From Vibrio sinus (GTDB taxonomy: Bacteria; Pseudomonadota; Gammaproteobacteria; Enterobacterales; Vibrionaceae), in assembly GCF_023634645.1 (NCBI RefSeq), contig NZ_JAMKMR010000029.1:1-40061 (forward strand): DNA of 40,061 nucleotides, in the 5' to 3' direction. Below are positions 8,421 to 16,777 of this stretch, one piece after another. Under the pieces are notes generated by a model that was given only the letters and a program-made list of their open reading frames with translations, did not search any database and was not told where the DNA came from. The position numbers and the translations under genes were made by a program. How positions within the stretch are numbered: the stretch's first letter is position 1; every line of letters begins with the position of its first letter.

Positions 8421-8756
8421 CTGCAACAAGTGTTTTAGGTTATATTTTAGACTTCACCTAGCATCTTCGCGCAACTCAAAAGAGTAGAGATACTCAGTTA
8501 TTGATGTGCAGCATACGGCGTAAGACACACTCAACCTGAGCTGACTTGCTGACTTCTACTCGCCGTCTTATATGTTTGAGTATTATCCGCACAGTTTGCG
8601 GCTTACAGGCGTATTTGTTTGTAAGACTGAAGTGCCCATAGAGCATCCCCCTCCAGCCGCGAGGCTGCATTGCTATAGCCATGGGATCTGGCACCATACA
8701 AGATGAAAAGTGAGCAAGATAATAATTAAGACAATGAAAAGTTTACGAGAATTTTA
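8421..8756 (+). ncRNA. Structured 5' leader of rne (rne5-like autoregulatory element)
   Basis: The leader holds several stems. ACGGCG (8515-8520) pairs with CGCCGT (8561-8566). CCGCA (8587-8591) pairs with TGCGG (8597-8601). A compound element lies at 8632-8694, with an outer GTGCC/GGCAC stem and an apical CAGCC-GCGA-GGCTG hairpin at 8654-8667 that has a GNRA tetraloop. In E. coli a comparable leader (Rfam family rne5) lets RNase E cut its own mRNA and set its level. The leader role here is inferred from position and structure; I could not align it to the family model. Confidence 0.6.
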
Positions 8757-11720
8757 ATGAAAAGAATGTTGATTAACGCAACTCAAAAAGAAGAGTTGCG
8801 TGTTGCCTTGGTCGATGGCCAAAAGTTGTTTGATCTCGATATTGAAAGCCCTGGGCATGAGTCAAAAAAGGCAAATATATACAAAGGACGTATTACACGA
8901 ATAGAACCAAGCCTAGAAGCTGCTTTTGTCGATTATGGCGCTGAAAGACATGGATTCCTTCCTTTAAAAGAAGTAGCTCGCGAATATTTCCCTGACGGTT
9001 ATACATACCAAGGCCGACCTAGCATCAAAGAAGTGCTAGAAGAAGGCCAAGAAGTGATCGTTCAGGTGGAAAAAGAGGAACGTGGTAGTAAAGGCGCAGC
9101 TTTAACTACTTTCATCTCTCTTGCTGGCAGCTACTTGGTATTGATGCCAAATAATCCACGTGCCGGTGGTATCTCACGTCGTATTGAAGGTGAAGAGCGA
9201 ACTCAACTCAAAGCCGCGTTGAGTACGTTAGAGCTTCCTCAAGGTATGGGTCTCATCGTCCGTACGGCGGGTGTTGGGAAAAGTGCTGAAGAGCTAGAGT
9301 GGGACTTAAACGTTCTGCTTAATCATTGGGGCGCGATTAAACAAGCCTCGGATGCCAACCCTGCACCTTTCCTTATCCATCAAGAAAGTAACGTCATTGT
9401 ACGTGCTATTCGCGATTACTTGCGCCGTGACATCGGTGAAATCTTAATCGACAGTAATACCATTTACGAAAGAGCGCTTGCTCACATCCGTTTAGTTCGA
9501 CCAGATTTCGTTAGCCGTGTAAAAAAATATCAAGGCGAAGTACCACTATTTAGCCACTATCAAATTGAGAGCCAAATCGAATCGGCTTTCCAACGCGAAG
9601 TCAGATTGCCATCTGGTGGCTCGATAGTGATTGACCCGACAGAAGCACTGACTTCTATCGATATTAACTCTGCCAGAGCAACAAAAGGTGGAGACATTGA
9701 AGAAACGGCGCTGAATACCAACTTGGAAGCGGCAGAAGAAATCGCACGCCAATTACGTCTGCGCGACTTAGGCGGCCTAGTTGTTATTGACTTCATCGAT
9801 ATGACACCAGTGCGTCACCAGCGTGAAGTAGAGAATCGCCTGCGTGACTCGGTACGTCTAGATCGAGCTCGAGTTCAAATCGGCCGTATTTCACGTTTCG
9901 GCTTGTTAGAAATGTCTCGCCAGCGCCTCAGCCCATCATTGGCTGAAGCCAGTCACCATATTTGTCCTCGTTGTAGTGGAACAGGTGTGGTCCGTGACAA
10001 CGAATCGCTTGCTCTGTCGGTTCTACGCCTCATCGAAGAAGAAGCGCTTAAAGACAATACCTCGCAAGTCTTGGCTATTGTGCCTGTGCCTATTGCTTCT
10101 TATCTCTTGAACGAAAAACGTCGTTCAGTGAACCACATAGAGAAAAACCAAGAAGTTAAAATCACTATCGTACCAAATTCTGATATGGAGACCCCTCACT
10201 TTGAGGTCATTCGTGTCAGAGATGGCGAAGAGCAAGATTTACTTTCTTATTTGGTTCCAAAGAAACTGGAAGCAATGAAGGAAGCGGAAAGTAAAGACGT
10301 TGTCGATACTGAAGTGAAAGCGAAAAAAGCAGAAGAGCCTGCTCTGAAAGGTTTTGCCTCACCCGCACAAAACGCGCCGAAACCAAACAACGTGCCTGCT
10401 GCTAACAAAGCAGAGAGCAAGCCAAGCAAACCTGGCGTGATTAGTCGTTTCTTTAAAGCATTAGGTCGACTGTTCTCTAGTCCAGAGCCAGAAGCCAAAA
10501 CAGAAGTGAAGCCACAACCTGAAGTGGCGAAACCGACCCGTAATGGTAATCAGCAACGTCGTAATAATCGTAACGATCAGCGTCGCCGCAATACTGCACA
10601 AGATTCTAATCGAGATAAAGATCGCAGAAAGCCACGTGACGAACGGGCTGCCCAAGATTCGAATAGTGCTAAAGAAAATAAAGCCCAAAACCGCAAACAG
10701 CAAAATCGTCGCAATAAACGCGATGAAACCAAGGTTAATAAGCTAGCTGAGGAAGGCCAGCAGATTGCAGCTGATGCACGCGCGAAAGGCGATAAGGCAC
10801 CTGAAGAAAAAGCGGCTAAAGTCAAAGAAAAACGCCAGCGTCGTAAACTCAACAAGCAAGTTCGAGTGAAAGATCAAAAAGCGGCGGAGAAAACCAACGC
10901 CGTGGCTAAAGACAAGCCTGCTGCACCAAAACAGCAACCCGTCGAGCCAATCGAAGCTGAGCAAATTCAAGCTGCGAGCGAGAGCCAGGTTGAAGCGGTA
11001 GAAGTCAAAAAAGAGGAAACCAAGCAAAGACGCAGCCGACGCTCGCCTCGTCATTTACGAGCAAACGGTCAACGTCGACGCCGAGGTCGTGATCGCCGCC
11101 CTAACCCATTCCGCTTACGCAAAGGTGGAGTCGCGTCTCCAGAAATGGCAATGGGTAAAGTTATGCCTCGTTACGACCTAGCCAAACCTAAGAAAGCAGA
11201 AGCAACCGCTCAAGATAAGCAGCCGTTGCAAACTCAATTAGGTGGTGTTGCATGTCCAGAGATGGCAATGGGTAAGGTAATTGTGCCTCGTCCAGTGACA
11301 CAAATTGCTGAGGCACCAGCTGTGGTTGCTACTCCTGAGCAAAACCTAGACACCTTGCCAACACCTAAAGTGTCAGCCGAAGCTATTGTTCGCCACGATG
11401 TTGCACCTGAAGCACCAGTCAAGAGTGATGTAGCAGCGGTAGAAGAAGCGCAAGACGTAAACACTGAAAAAACTGAACAAACAGTGGAAACCAAGCAGGA
11501 AGCGAAAATTGAGATAGAAACGTCTCAAATAGTCGTTCCTCAAGTGTTGCAGTCTCACGCCTCTTCGCCAATGGCGAAAGCACCTGGGCCTAAAGAATTG
11601 AAGGAAATTCAAGTAAATGCTGCCCCATTTAGGTCAAAAAGGTATGTTGCGAAAGGTGCGGGAAGCCAAGCAGCCAACAACCAAGCTGGCTCTGAAATGG
11701 CTAAGCCTCGCGGTTACTAA
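8757..11720 (+). CDS. rne: Ribonuclease E
   Basis: RNase E is the essential endonuclease that starts mRNA decay and processes rRNA and tRNA precursors. It also scaffolds the degradosome at the inner membrane. The 987-residue protein has an N-terminal S1-type domain and the DNase I-like site with Asp302 and Asp345. The zinc-link cysteines 403 and 406 lie in CPRCSGTG. After about residue 510 comes a disordered scaffold. It contains an amphipathic membrane-targeting helix near 560-574 (VISRFFKALGRLFS) and arginine- and lysine-rich RNA-binding stretches (about 600-790). Two copies of GGVA(S/C)PEMAMGKV lie at 790-802 and 829-841. The tail includes HASSPMAKAP, similar to the E. coli PNPase-binding end. 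It is slightly shorter than the 1061-residue E. coli protein, with the difference in the scaffold. Confidence 0.97.
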   Translation: MKRMLINATQKEELRVALVDGQKLFDLDIESPGHESKKANIYKGRITRIEPSLEAAFVDYGAERHGFLPLKEVAREYFPDGYTYQGRPSIKEVLEEGQEVIVQVEKEERGSKGAALTTFISLAGSYLVLMPNNPRAGGISRRIEGEERTQLKAALSTLELPQGMGLIVRTAGVGKSAEELEWDLNVLLNHWGAIKQASDANPAPFLIHQESNVIVRAIRDYLRRDIGEILIDSNTIYERALAHIRLVRPDFVSRVKKYQGEVPLFSHYQIESQIESAFQREVRLPSGGSIVIDPTEALTSIDINSARATKGGDIEETALNTNLEAAEEIARQLRLRDLGGLVVIDFIDMTPVRHQREVENRLRDSVRLDRARVQIGRISRFGLLEMSRQRLSPSLAEASHHICPRCSGTGVVRDNESLALSVLRLIEEEALKDNTSQVLAIVPVPIASYLLNEKRRSVNHIEKNQEVKITIVPNSDMETPHFEVIRVRDGEEQDLLSYLVPKKLEAMKEAESKDVVDTEVKAKKAEEPALKGFASPAQNAPKPNNVPAANKAESKPSKPGVISRFFKALGRLFSSPEPEAKTEVKPQPEVAKPTRNGNQQRRNNRNDQRRRNTAQDSNRDKDRRKPRDERAAQDSNSAKENKAQNRKQQNRRNKRDETKVNKLAEEGQQIAADARAKGDKAPEEKAAKVKEKRQRRKLNKQVRVKDQKAAEKTNAVAKDKPAAPKQQPVEPIEAEQIQAASESQVEAVEVKKEETKQRRSRRSPRHLRANGQRRRRGRDRRPNPFRLRKGGVASPEMAMGKVMPRYDLAKPKKAEATAQDKQPLQTQLGGVACPEMAMGKVIVPRPVTQIAEAPAVVATPEQNLDTLPTPKVSAEAIVRHDVAPEAPVKSDVAAVEEAQDVNTEKTEQTVETKQEAKIEIETSQIVVPQVLQSHASSPMAKAPGPKELKEIQVNAAPFRSKRYVAKGAGSQAANNQAGSEMAKPRGY

Positions 11721-11747
11721 CAGACTCCTTTAACAACAATTTAGTCA

Positions 11748-11776
11748 AAAAGGTCACGTTCTTCGTGGCCTTTTTA
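11748..11776 (+). terminator. Intrinsic terminator of rne
   Basis: A 7-bp stem (GGTCACG with CGTGGCC, one wobble, loop TTCTT) followed by a run of T lies about 30 bases after the rne stop codon. Confidence 0.85.
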
Positions 11777-11873
11777 TATATTCATTCATACTATGAATAG
11801 ACGTATTAATCACTCATTATTGAACTTAGTTACACTGAGCTCTCACTGATACAACAGAAATAAGACACACAAC

Positions 11874-13433
11874 ATGTTTGATTTTTCACAACTCTCTAAG
11901 CAGTCGATTAAGAACGATGTTCTCTCAGGATTGACTGTCGCTTTCGCTTTAGTCCCTGAAGCGGTCGCTTTTGCTTTTGTCGCAGGCGTTGACCCAATGG
12001 TGGGTTTGTATGCGGCATTCATCGTCGGACTCGTGACATCGGTATTTGGTGGACGGCCTGGCATGATTTCCGGCGCAACAGGTTCAATGGCTGTTGTCAT
12101 GGTGTCATTGGTTGCTGGTCATGGTATCCAATACTTATTCGCTACCATACTCCTAGCAGGCATTTTACAAATTAGTGCAGGCATTTTTAAACTGGGTAAG
12201 TTTATTCGCATGGTTCCCTATCCAGTAATGATAGGCTTTGTGAATGGCTTGGCGATTGTCATCTTCTTAGCCCAATTAGGCCAGTTCAAATTGCCGGATG
12301 TTTCTGGCGCTCTCAATTGGCTACCCCATGATCAAATGATGATCATGCTCGGGCTTGTTGCCTTAACGATGGCCATCATATTTTTCTTACCCAAGCTGAC
12401 CACAGCCGTACCCTCATCACTTGCAGCGATTATTATCGTAACGCTAGTGGTTCATGGTTTTGGCCTAGATACTCGCACCGTGGTTGACTTCCTACGTACT
12501 ATGACGGGGAACCCTCACGCCACATTAGCTGGTCATTTACCAACCTTCTCCATTCCAACCGTGCCTCTGAATATCGATACGTTGAAGGTGATCGTCCCTT
12601 ACGCCATCATTCTTGCTGCGATCGGTCTTATCGAGTCCTTGTTAACACTGACCGTGGTTGATGAAATTACCAATACTCGTGGTAAATCAAACAAAGAGTG
12701 TATCGGACAAGGCCTAGCTAACGTCACTTGTTCATTCTTTGGTGCGATGGGCGGTTGTGCGATGATTGGTCAATCCATGATCAACGTAAATTCCGGTGGC
12801 CGTGGCCGTCTTTCTGGCATCGTTGCTGCTGTTACACTGTTAAGCTTTATCCTATTTACATCTGCGCTGATTGAAATGATTCCAATTGCCGCTTTAGTCG
12901 GTGTAATGTTCATGGTGGTCATAGGTACATTTGAATGGGCAACATTTAAATTTGCCCGACGAGTACCGAAGAAAGATTTCTTTGTTATCGTACTCGTGAC
13001 TGTTGTAACCGTCATGACGGACTTAGCCATGGCCGTTGCGGTAGGTGTGATTACTTCAGCGCTCATGTTCGCTTGGGATCATGCAAAACACATTTATGCG
13101 TCAAGCAAAATCAACGAAGAAGGTTCAAAAGAGTACCACATTAATGGCCCTATCTTTTTCGGCTCGTCAGCCAACTTCTTAGACATATTTGATGCTGACA
13201 ACGATCCAGATGACGTCATTGTTGACTTTGCCAACTCACGTGTGACCGACCATTCAGCCATCGATGCGATTGAAACCATTGCCGAGCGCTACAGTTCAAA
13301 AGGTAAAACGCTGCATCTGCGTCATTTAAGTCAAGATTGCCGAGCGTTATTACATAAAGCGGGCAGCTTGGTAGAAATTAACGTCAAAGAAGATCCAAGC
13401 TATAAAGTCGCCACCGATGTACTAGCCGGTTAA
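11874..13433 (+). CDS. SulP (SLC26) family anion transporter with STAS domain
   Basis: This is an inner-membrane carrier of the SulP family, whose members move sulfate, bicarbonate or dicarboxylates. The 519 residues comprise about 12-14 hydrophobic segments up to about residue 400. The N-terminal signature DVLSGLTVAFALVPEAVAFA is present, and the transport core is GLYAAFIVGLVTSVFGG followed by GATGSMAVVM. A cytoplasmic C-terminal STAS domain follows (about 410-515, with DFANSRVTDHSAIDAI). The substrate cannot be read from sequence; DauA-type dicarboxylate or BicA-type bicarbonate transport are both possible. It stands alone between the rne terminator and a terminator shared with adhE. Confidence 0.88.
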   Translation: MFDFSQLSKQSIKNDVLSGLTVAFALVPEAVAFAFVAGVDPMVGLYAAFIVGLVTSVFGGRPGMISGATGSMAVVMVSLVAGHGIQYLFATILLAGILQISAGIFKLGKFIRMVPYPVMIGFVNGLAIVIFLAQLGQFKLPDVSGALNWLPHDQMMIMLGLVALTMAIIFFLPKLTTAVPSSLAAIIIVTLVVHGFGLDTRTVVDFLRTMTGNPHATLAGHLPTFSIPTVPLNIDTLKVIVPYAIILAAIGLIESLLTLTVVDEITNTRGKSNKECIGQGLANVTCSFFGAMGGCAMIGQSMINVNSGGRGRLSGIVAAVTLLSFILFTSALIEMIPIAALVGVMFMVVIGTFEWATFKFARRVPKKDFFVIVLVTVVTVMTDLAMAVAVGVITSALMFAWDHAKHIYASSKINEEGSKEYHINGPIFFGSSANFLDIFDADNDPDDVIVDFANSRVTDHSAIDAIETIAERYSSKGKTLHLRHLSQDCRALLHKAGSLVEINVKEDPSYKVATDVLAG

Positions 13434-13455
13434 TCACATTAAACTCGATAATGGT

Positions 13456-13488
13456 AAAAAGCGCCTCGTAAGAAAAGGCGCTTTTTTA
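13456..13488 (+). terminator. Terminator of the SulP gene, possibly bidirectional
   Basis: A 10-bp stem (13457-13466 with 13476-13485; core GCGCCT/AGGCGC) is followed by T residues on the plus strand and preceded by A residues. It could therefore also stop minus-strand transcripts that escape the adhE terminator. Confidence 0.85.
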
Positions 13489-13505
13489 TTTGCATGAAAA
13501 GTGGC

Positions 13506-13536
13506 ACAAAAAAGGCCCTTACTAAAATAAGAGCCT
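13506..13536 (-). terminator. Intrinsic terminator of adhE
   Basis: On the minus strand a 9-bp stem with one wobble (AGGCTCTTA with TAAGGGCCT, loop TTTTAG) is followed by six T residues, about 30 bases after the adhE stop. Confidence 0.8.
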
Positions 13537-13567
13537 ATCGAGTCAAGATTGACTAACCATTTTCAGC

Positions 13568-16285
13568 TTATGCTTCCGCTTTCTCTTTTTTTGCTTTCAC
13601 TGGCGCTTTAGCTTTCAGCGTTTTAGCAGGTTTTTGGTCATCTTTTTTAACGATGACTGACGTGCCTTCAAACGTTTCACCTTCCACATACGCTTTACCG
13701 TAATAAGAGTCACTGAGTACGACTTTTAGCTCAGAGATCAATGGATAACGTGGGTTGGCACCCGTACATTGGTCGTCAAATGCATCGACAGATAGCGTAT
13801 CAAGCTGAGCAAAGAAATCCACTTCATTGACGCCCGCTTCTTTAATAGAAAGTGGGATATCAAGCTCTTTCTTCATCTCTTCTAACCAAGCTAAAAGACG
13901 CTCAATCTTCTGCGCGGTATGGTCGTTTGGCTGGCTCAACCCTAAATGGTCAGCAACTTCGGCATAACGACGGCGAGCCTGAGGACGATCATACTGAGAA
14001 AATGCCGTTTGTTTGGTTGGGTTGTCATTTGCGTTATAACGAACCACATTAGAAATCAGCAATGCATTGGCTAAACCATGTGGTAAGTGGAACGCGTTAC
14101 CGATTTTATGTGCCATAGAGTGACACACGCCCAAGAAGGCATTGGCAAACGCAATACCTGCGATAGTGGCCGCATTGTGAACTTTTTCACGAGCGATTGG
14201 GTCATTCGCACCATTTTTGTAGCTTGATGGTAAATATTCTTTTAGCATCTTCAGAGCTTGTAACGCCTGCCCATCAGAGTATTCATTGGCCAGAACTGAA
14301 ACGTAAGCTTCAAGAGCATGCGTAATCGCATCATAACCACCAAACGCGGTAAGAGATTTCGGCATGTTCATGACTAAGTTCGCATCGACGATGGCCATAT
14401 TGGGTGTTAGCTCGTAATCGGCTAACGGATATTTGGCACCTGTTTTGTCATCAGTTACTACCGCAAATGGTGTCACCTCAGAGCCCGTACCAGATGTGGT
14501 AGTCACACAAACAAGCTCAGCCTTTTCACCCATTTTAGGGAACTTGTAGATACGTTTACGAATATCCATAAAGCGCATCGCCAGCTCTTCGAAGTGGGTT
14601 TCTGGGTGCTCGTACATTACCCACATGATTTTCGCCGCATCCATTGGTGAACCACCGCCAAGCGCGATGATAACGTCAGGTTGGAAGCTCTTCATCGCAG
14701 CCGCACCTTTTTCCACAATGCTCAGCGTAGGATCCGCTTCTACATCGAAAAAGGTTTGTACCTCAATACCCTGCTCTTTAAGTAACCTTTCTATCTCGTC
14801 TGTATACCCATTATTAAATAGGAAACGGTCGGTCACCAAAAAGGCTCTTTGCTTTCCTTCTAGTTCACCTAAAGCAACAGGAAGGCTGCCGCGACGAAAA
14901 TAGATGGATTTAGGGAGTTTATGCCACAACATATTCTCAGCTCGCTTAGCCACGGTTTTCTTGTTGATTAAGTGTTTAGGGCCTACGTTCTCTGAGATAG
15001 AGTTCCCACCCCAAGAGCCACAACCCAGTGTTAGAGAAGGCGCGACGTTGAAGTTATATAGGTCTCCAATACCACCGTGAGTTGTTGGTATGTTAATCAA
15101 AATACGAGCGGTTTTTAGCTTATCTCCAAAGTACCGAATACGGTCAGCGTTCACATCCTGATTGGTGTATAAACCTGATGTATGACCGATGCCGCCAATT
15201 TCTACCATTTTTTCTGCTTGAGCAACGGCATTTTCAAAAGAAGACGCGCGGAACATACCAAGAGTAGGTGATAGCTTTTCATGAGCGAACTCATCTTCGT
15301 AGCACACTTCGCCAATACCTTCACCAACCAAAATCTTGGTATCTGCGGGTACATCAACCCCCGCCATTTGAGCAATTTTAGTGGCAGGCTGGCCAACAAT
15401 TTTTGCATTGAGAACACCGTCGATAAGTAACACTTTACGCACTTTATCTGCATCCGCGTTGCTCAATACGTGAGCCTTATGTGATGCAAAGCGCTGTTTC
15501 ACCTCATCGTAGACTTCGTCCATAACGATAACAGCCTGCTCAGAGGCACAAACCACTCCGTTGTCGAAGGTTTTAGACATGAGTACAGACGCAACCGCAC
15601 GCTTGATATCTGCAGTTTCATCGATGACAACAGGTACGTTACCTGCGCCAACACCGATAGCTGGCTTTCCAGAAGAATAAGCCGCTTTCACCATACCTGG
15701 GCCACCTGTCGCTAAGATAAGCGCGATACCGTCGTGCTTCATCAACGCGTTGGACAGCTCAACAGACGGCTCGTCTATCCAACCGATTATATCTTTTGGC
15801 GCGCCTGCTGCAACCGCCGCTTCGAGAACCAATTTAGCTGCATCATTGGTTGAATGTTTTGCTCGTGGGTGTGGAGAGAAGATAATACCATTACGAGTTT
15901 TAAGAGAAATCAAAGACTTAAACACAGCAGTTGAAGTTGGGTTAGTTGTGGGGACAATTCCACAGATAATGCCGACAGGTTCGGCAATAGTAATGGTCCC
16001 CATGCTGTCATTCTCTTCTAGGACACCACAGGTTTTGTCATCTTTATATTGATTGTAGATATACTCTGATGCGAAGTGATTTTTGATGACTTTATCTTCA
16101 ACAATCCCCATCCCCGTTTCTGCAACGGCTTGTTGTGCTAAAGGAATACGCGCTTGGTTAGCTGCGAGAGAAGCGGCACGAAAAATGGCATCTACTTTTT
16201 CTTGAGAGAAAGTGGCAAATTCTTCTTGTGCTGCTTTGACGCGAGTCACGAGAGCGTCTAATTCAGCTAAATTGGTTACCGGCAT
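13568..16285 (-). CDS. adhE: Bifunctional acetaldehyde-CoA/alcohol dehydrogenase AdhE
   Basis: AdhE reduces acetyl-CoA to acetaldehyde and then to ethanol, regenerating NAD+ during fermentation. In E. coli it forms filaments called spirosomes. From the chosen start it has 905 residues. The N-terminal aldehyde dehydrogenase domain (about 1-440) has the catalytic Cys246 in GVVCASEQ. The C-terminal iron-dependent alcohol dehydrogenase (about 450-870) has the NAD-binding GGGSPMDAAK and the metal-ligand segment GVCHSMAHKIG...FHLPHG. A lysine- and alanine-rich tail ends the protein. The ATG at 16285 has AGGAG 8 bases upstream and gives MPVTNLAELDALV, matching the family; the in-frame extension is rejected. 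An FNR-type promoter lies upstream. Confidence 0.97.
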   Translation of the reverse strand: MPVTNLAELDALVTRVKAAQEEFATFSQEKVDAIFRAASLAANQARIPLAQQAVAETGMGIVEDKVIKNHFASEYIYNQYKDDKTCGVLEENDSMGTITIAEPVGIICGIVPTTNPTSTAVFKSLISLKTRNGIIFSPHPRAKHSTNDAAKLVLEAAVAAGAPKDIIGWIDEPSVELSNALMKHDGIALILATGGPGMVKAAYSSGKPAIGVGAGNVPVVIDETADIKRAVASVLMSKTFDNGVVCASEQAVIVMDEVYDEVKQRFASHKAHVLSNADADKVRKVLLIDGVLNAKIVGQPATKIAQMAGVDVPADTKILVGEGIGEVCYEDEFAHEKLSPTLGMFRASSFENAVAQAEKMVEIGGIGHTSGLYTNQDVNADRIRYFGDKLKTARILINIPTTHGGIGDLYNFNVAPSLTLGCGSWGGNSISENVGPKHLINKKTVAKRAENMLWHKLPKSIYFRRGSLPVALGELEGKQRAFLVTDRFLFNNGYTDEIERLLKEQGIEVQTFFDVEADPTLSIVEKGAAAMKSFQPDVIIALGGGSPMDAAKIMWVMYEHPETHFEELAMRFMDIRKRIYKFPKMGEKAELVCVTTTSGTGSEVTPFAVVTDDKTGAKYPLADYELTPNMAIVDANLVMNMPKSLTAFGGYDAITHALEAYVSVLANEYSDGQALQALKMLKEYLPSSYKNGANDPIAREKVHNAATIAGIAFANAFLGVCHSMAHKIGNAFHLPHGLANALLISNVVRYNANDNPTKQTAFSQYDRPQARRRYAEVADHLGLSQPNDHTAQKIERLLAWLEEMKKELDIPLSIKEAGVNEVDFFAQLDTLSVDAFDDQCTGANPRYPLISELKVVLSDSYYGKAYVEGETFEGTSVIVKKDDQKPAKTLKAKAPVKAKKEKAEA

Positions 16286-16384
16286 AATGTATCTCCTAAC
16301 TGTATAAAACATTAAAAACTTTTTATTAATCTATACCCAAATCAACAAGAGGTAGGCGTCTTAGTAAATAGCTTTCACGTTTTC

Positions 16385-16426
16385 ATTTTATTATTTCACG
16401 ACCTAAAATATATTGACTCAGATCAG
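16385..16426 (-). promoter_or_regulatory. FNR-dependent class II promoter of adhE
   Basis: An FNR/CRP-family box, TTGACTCAGATCAG (16413-16426), matches TTGAT-N4-ATCAA at 8 of 10 positions. On the minus strand a TAAAAT -10 lies at 16385-16390, which predicts a start at 16378. The centre of the box is then at exactly -41.5, the classic position for FNR activation without a -35 element. The leader would be 93 bases. Anaerobic induction of adhE fits its fermentative role. Confidence 0.65.
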
Positions 16427-16595
16427 TTGAAACATGCTTTTCAATCGTACTTATTAAACTGCTCTACCTAATAAAATCGGTCACTTATCACGAGTTCCTC
16501 TTTTGGCTGGCGCGATAAAGGCTGGTCAAACTACTTTTATGTAGAGCGTATTTAACGTGCTGCAAAAACATTAAGGTTTAGGGCAAAAACATTCC

Positions 16596-16609
16596 TTGAT
16601 CTTGCTCAA
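16596..16609 (+). promoter_or_regulatory. Second FNR-like box, upstream of the hybrid kinase gene
   Basis: TTGATCTTGCTCAA matches the FNR consensus at 9 of 10 positions. It lies about 170 bases before the kinase start and about 310 before adhE. No well-placed -10 is obvious at -41.5 for the kinase; the nearest candidate is a TGGTATTTA extended -10 near 16625-16633. It may serve either gene. Confidence 0.4.
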
Positions 16610-16777
16610 TATTTGCCTAGAACTTGGTATTTATTGCTTTTTGTACAACTTTGGTAGAAAACAAAATTTCTTTACCATCTTGCAATCAAGCCTACACTTA
16701 CCATTAGATATGATATGAAATCAATATAATAATAAATTACTAACTTGTTGAATAATAATAGGTATAGGTTGGCTAAC

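Larger units (their letters stand above)
16286..16744. other. Divergent regulatory region between adhE and the hybrid kinase gene
   Basis: This 459-base AT-rich gap holds no convincing gene. It contains the two FNR-like boxes and the adhE promoter described separately. I see no terminator or longer repeat in it. Confidence 0.6.

Noticed and set aside
10247..11612. Several minus-strand open frames opposite the 3' half of rne
   Set aside because: They are mirror frames of a low-complexity, GC-skewed coding region and have no ribosome sites or recognisable products.
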